Shown: positions 61,801 to 64,000 of the stretch, in pieces
How the letters are laid out: the number at the start of each line of letters is the position of its first letter
Numbering within the stretch: position 1 is the stretch's first letter
From: Pseudomonas cremoris
GTDB lineage: Bacteria; Pseudomonadota; Gammaproteobacteria; Pseudomonadales; Pseudomonadaceae
Reading direction: 5' to 3'
NCBI RefSeq assembly: GCF_014230465.1
Contig: NZ_JAAXCY010000011.1
Coordinates: forward strand, 62,001 to 126,000
Length of the DNA: 64,000 bases
The notes under the pieces: model-generated
Seen by the model: only the letters and a program-made list of their open reading frames with translations
Told to the model about the DNA's origin: nothing
Databases searched by the model: none
Translations under genes and position numbers: made by a program

Positions 61801-62687
61801 AGTGCCAGATTTTCGATATGCACCGGCTTACGGTCGGCGTAGCTGCCCGCCACCTGTGGCGAGTTGAGGCGCACCACCGCGCTTTGCACAGTCCCCTTGG
61901 CCCATGTCAGCCAGAACTCGCCGCCGGCCTTGAATTGGGTGAGCTTCCACTGTTGAGTCAGCTTGGCCGGGATCCACTTGGCCCAATCACTCTGCGGCAA
62001 GCTGAGGTAGGCCTGGACTTCACCGTCCTTCCATTGGCTTGCGCGAATGCGGGTACGCAGGCTGACAGCCAAAGGCTGGCCATCAGGCAGGGTCAAGCGT
62101 GCGTCCAGCCGTTGGCGCGTCATGCCGGTGTGCAGGCTCAAGCCTACATACGTCAGCGTCATCGGGGCCTGGTCGAATGGCTGCAGGGTAACCTGGCTGT
62201 CGAGCAGCGATACGCGCTTGACCATCTGCATACGCGTGAGCAACTGCTCCGGGTCCAGCGGCTGGTCGTCCTGTACAGGCACCCCTTGCAGCGCCCAGTG
62301 GCCGTCCTTGTCTTCCTTCACGCTGAGTTGCAGGCCGCTGACTTCCAAATGGGCAATGCGCACTTCGCGCGCCATCAGACTGGCCCAGATGTCCGGTACT
62401 ACTTCGACCTGGTCCAGGCGCAGTGCGCTGTTGCCCTCACCGACCATCACGTCGTGGGCCAGCAATATGGGGGCGAAACCACTCCAACGACCTTCAAGGC
62501 TGCCGATGTGCAGGGGCATATCCACTGCGGCCTGGGCCTTGGCTTCAATTTCAGCGCGGTATTCCGCCACCAGCGGCGTCAATTCCCGCCCCAGGCTTAC
62601 ATACAACGCAGCAAACACCAGCAACAAGGCACAGAGGCCCAGGCCCCAGCGGGTCAAAGCGGCAAAAAAGCGTGTCAGACGCTCCAT
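58872..62687 (-). CDS. YhdP-family AsmA-like inner-membrane protein
   Basis: A giant 1271-aa protein: one N-terminal membrane span (about residues 9-30) and an elongated periplasmic part with DUF3971 and an AsmA-like C-terminal domain (RRLRLDFSDLLGKGLSYDRVKGLLAASNGVF in part). YhdP, TamB and YdbH act as bridges that move phospholipid to the outer membrane. It lies between rng and the nitrilase gene, as in other gammaproteobacteria. Confidence 0.92.
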   Translation of the reverse strand: MERLTRFFAALTRWGLGLCALLLVFAALYVSLGRELTPLVAEYRAEIEAKAQAAVDMPLHIGSLEGRWSGFAPILLAHDVMVGEGNSALRLDQVEVVPDIWASLMAREVRIAHLEVSGLQLSVKEDKDGHWALQGVPVQDDQPLDPEQLLTRMQMVKRVSLLDSQVTLQPFDQAPMTLTYVGLSLHTGMTRQRLDARLTLPDGQPLAVSLRTRIRASQWKDGEVQAYLSLPQSDWAKWIPAKLTQQWKLTQFKAGGEFWLTWAKGTVQSAVVRLNSPQVAGSYADRKPVHIENLALTAYLQRSETGLEVLFDSLAMNLGETRWESRLQLQQTLASDKDLEVWKLQADRLDLTPITPLLNALAPLPEGVAKTIEHLKATGMLRNVLVDFRPQDTSDQKVSFAANLERIGFDAYFGAPAARNVSGSISGDLGHGELRMDSKDFSLHLDPIFAKPWQYIQANARLTWKLDKEGFTLIAPYIKVLGEEGKVAADFLIRLHFDQAQEDYMDLRVGMVDGDGRFTPKYLPAVLSPALDEWLRTAILKGAVDEGFFQYQGSLNHDALPASRNISLFFKVHDAELAFQPGWPHVSKVKGEVFVEESGVRILASKGQLLDTKVKDIYVNIPHAPAGKDSHLLLTGGFAGGLGDGLKILQEAPIGTASTFAGWKGDGDLQGSLDLDIPLAKDAEPKIVVDFKTDKSRLQLAEPTLDLTQLKGDFRFDSAKGLSGQTISAQAFDRPITAQITADGKPGKISTRVTAKGQVTVKRLTDWLKITQPLPVSGDIPYQLQLNLDGADSQLMVSSSLKGVAVDLPAPFGMPASQGRDSTFRMTLQGAERRYWFDYGELANFTFAAPPDKFNEGRGELFLGDGDALLPTSKGLRIRGVLSELDIDPWKKLVDRYAGNDPGGSAKQLLNSADFKVGKLSGFGTQFEQVNLQLDRKPAAWGLQLDSLQAKGSVNLPDAKGAPIVVNLQYVKLPAPDPTVQANENAPDPLADIDPKDIPALDISIAQLFQGPDLVGAWSLKIRPTAKGMAFNNLDLGLKGMQLKGAGGWEGTAGDSSSWYKGRLDGKNIGDVLKGWGYAPTVTSQDFHLDVDGRWPGSPAYVGPKRFSGSLDAAFRNGQFVEVEGGAQALRVFGLLNFNSIGRRLRLDFSDLLGKGLSYDRVKGLLAASNGVFVTREPITMTGPSTNLELNGTLDLVADRVDAKLLVTLPVTNNLPIAALIVGAPAIGGALFLIDKLIGDRVSRFASVQYKVEGPWKDPKITFDKPFEKPN

Positions 62688-62762
62688 GTCAGGCGACCCT
62701 CAAAGCAGTAGTCGGACAGCAGATCAACGCCTGCCGGTCTCGTAAATAAGAGCGAATGGGGA

Positions 62763-64000
62763 TCAGAGCAGCACCACGTCGTATTGTTCCTGGGAATACA
62801 TGGTTTCGACCTGGAAGCGAATCGTGCGGCCGATAAACCCCTCCAGTTCAGCGACGTTACCGGACTCTTCGTCCAGCAGGCGATCGACCACTTTTTGGTT
62901 GGCAAGCACTCTATAACCTTCAGCCTGGTAAGCCCGCGCCTCCCGCAGAATTTCCCGGAAAATCTCGTAGCAAACCGTTTCCGGGGTCTTCAACTTGCCA
63001 CGTCCCTGGCAACTGCTGCACGGTTCACACAGCACCTGCTCAAGACTTTCGCGCGTGCGTTTGCGCGTCATCTGCACCAAGCCCAATTCGGTGATGCCGA
63101 TGATATTGGTCTTGGCGTGATCACGCTCCAGCTGTTTTTCGAGGGTGCGCAGCACTTGGCGTTGGTGCTCTTCATCTTCCATGTCGATGAAGTCGATGAT
63201 GATGATGCCGCCCAGGTTGCGCAGGCGCAGTTGGCGGGCAATCGCAGTGGCCGCTTCGAGGTTGGTCTTGAAGATCGTTTCTTCGAGGTTGCGATGCCCT
63301 ACGAAAGCGCCGGTGTTGACGTCGATGGTGGTCATGGCTTCCGCCGGGTCCACCACAAGATAGCCACCGGACTTGAGCGGCACTTTGCGCTCAAGGGCCT
63401 TCTGGATCTCATCTTCGACGCCATACAGGTCAAAGATAGGCCGTTCGCCGGGATAGTGTTCCAGTCGATCAGCAATTTCCGGCATCAGCTCGGCCACGAA
63501 TTGCGTGGTGCGCTGGAAGGTTTCCCGCGAGTCGATGCGAATCTTCTCAATCTTCGGGCTGACGAGGTCGCGCAAGGTGCGCAGGGCCAGGCCCAAGTCT
63601 TCATAGATCACGCTCGGCGCGCCAATCGTCTTGATCTGCGCGCCGATCTGGTCCCACAGGCGCCGCAGGTAGCGGATGTCCATAAGGATTTCGTCAGCGC
63701 CGGCCCCCTCGGCGGCGGTACGCAGGATAAACCCGCCCGCTTCCTTGATGCCTTCGGCAGCCACGCAGTCGCTGACGACTTTTTTCAGGCGTTCGCGCTC
63801 GGCTTCATCTTCGATTTTCAGGGAAATCCCGACATGAGCAGTGCGCGGCATGTAGACCAGATAGCGCGAGGGAATCGACAACTGAGTGGTCAGGCGTGCG
63901 CCCTTGGAGCCGATGGGGTCCTTGGTAACTTGCACCACCAGGCTCTGCCCTTCATGCACCAGGGCGCTGATGCTTTCCACCGCCGGACCTTCGCGCAGGG
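62763..64000 (-). CDS. rng: Ribonuclease G (5' end beyond window)
   Basis: The C-terminal ~412 residues of RNase G (CafA), which matures 16S rRNA 5' ends. The upstream frame stays open to the edge (LREGPAVES...). Visible parts are the S1-domain end, the RNase H-like and DNase I-like sectors (VVDPAEAMTTIDVNTGAFVG and IIIIDFIDMEDEEHQRQVL, both in part) and the Zn-link CEPCSSCQGRG. The shorter Met/Val start at 63980 is internal, not a true start. Confidence 0.94.
   Translation of the reverse strand, partial: LREGPAVESISALVHEGQSLVVQVTKDPIGSKGARLTTQLSIPSRYLVYMPRTAHVGISLKIEDEAERERLKKVVSDCVAAEGIKEAGGFILRTAAEGAGADEILMDIRYLRRLWDQIGAQIKTIGAPSVIYEDLGLALRTLRDLVSPKIEKIRIDSRETFQRTTQFVAELMPEIADRLEHYPGERPIFDLYGVEDEIQKALERKVPLKSGGYLVVDPAEAMTTIDVNTGAFVGHRNLEETIFKTNLEAATAIARQLRLRNLGGIIIIDFIDMEDEEHQRQVLRTLEKQLERDHAKTNIIGITELGLVQMTRKRTRESLEQVLCEPCSSCQGRGKLKTPETVCYEIFREILREARAYQAEGYRVLANQKVVDRLLDEESGNVAELEGFIGRTIRFQVETMYSQEQYDVVLL

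Overview
The window is a 64 kb stretch of a Pseudomonas chromosome, most likely from the P. fluorescens group. Three things point there: high-GC coding sequence with many open antisense frames, gene order that (from memory) follows the P. aeruginosa PA4417-PA4426, PA4638-PA4647 and PA4447-PA4477 blocks, and intergenic GTGGGAGCGGGCTTGC palindromes typical of fluorescent pseudomonads. I see no prophage, transposase, integron, CRISPR array, tRNA or rRNA. Nearly everything is core genome, and no obviously new multi-gene system is visible.

Region 1 (1-9.8 kb): the head of the division and cell wall cluster on the minus strand (mraZ-rsmH-ftsL-ftsI-murE, murE cut by the window edge), with a sigma70-like promoter and a triple MraZ operator. 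Then come the RNase P RNA and rsmI, divergent from lpoA-yraN-gmhA-BON lipoprotein, the pseudomonad counterpart of E. coli yraL/yraM-yraN-diaA-yraP. Region 2 (9.8-20.6 kb): an OmpA-type lipoprotein, a GloC-like hydrolase, and the most accessory-looking module: a MalT-like LuxR regulator, DUF1329 and DUF1302 envelope proteins and an acyl-CoA ligase, probably for uptake and activation of a hydrophobic or medium-chain substrate. A LysE-type exporter ends this block.

Region 3 (20.6-29 kb): a 2-hydroxyacid dehydrogenase, rsmC, a GDT1-family manganese transporter behind a yybP-ykoY manganese riboswitch, an M48 metalloprotease, a HMCES/YedK-type SRAP protein, two small cysteine-motif/DUF2007 proteins, an acyltransferase and several small uncharacterised proteins. 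A 548-nt stretch before mqo shows strong RNA-like hairpins and a terminator and may encode an undescribed sRNA. Region 4 (29-35 kb): mqo, three small conserved proteins, hpt, and upp-uraA for pyrimidine salvage.

Region 5 (35-54.4 kb): hisG-hisD-hisC, murA-ibaG, the mla (ttg2) lipid transport operon, kdsD-kdsC-lptC-lptA-lptB for Kdo supply and LPS export, rpoN-hpf-ptsN-rapZ-ptsO (sigma54 and nitrogen PTS), and a Fur-regulated fagA-fumC-orfX-sodA-ZIP operon that swaps iron-dependent enzymes for iron-free or manganese versions. Region 6 (54.4-64 kb): pmbA, yjgA, and the rng-yhdP-nitrilase-tldD operon, with rng cut by the right edge. Envelope biogenesis (peptidoglycan, LPS, phospholipid asymmetry) dominates the window. 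Two manganese-linked units, a riboswitch-controlled exporter and a Fur-controlled MnSOD/ZIP operon, lie about 30 kb apart.
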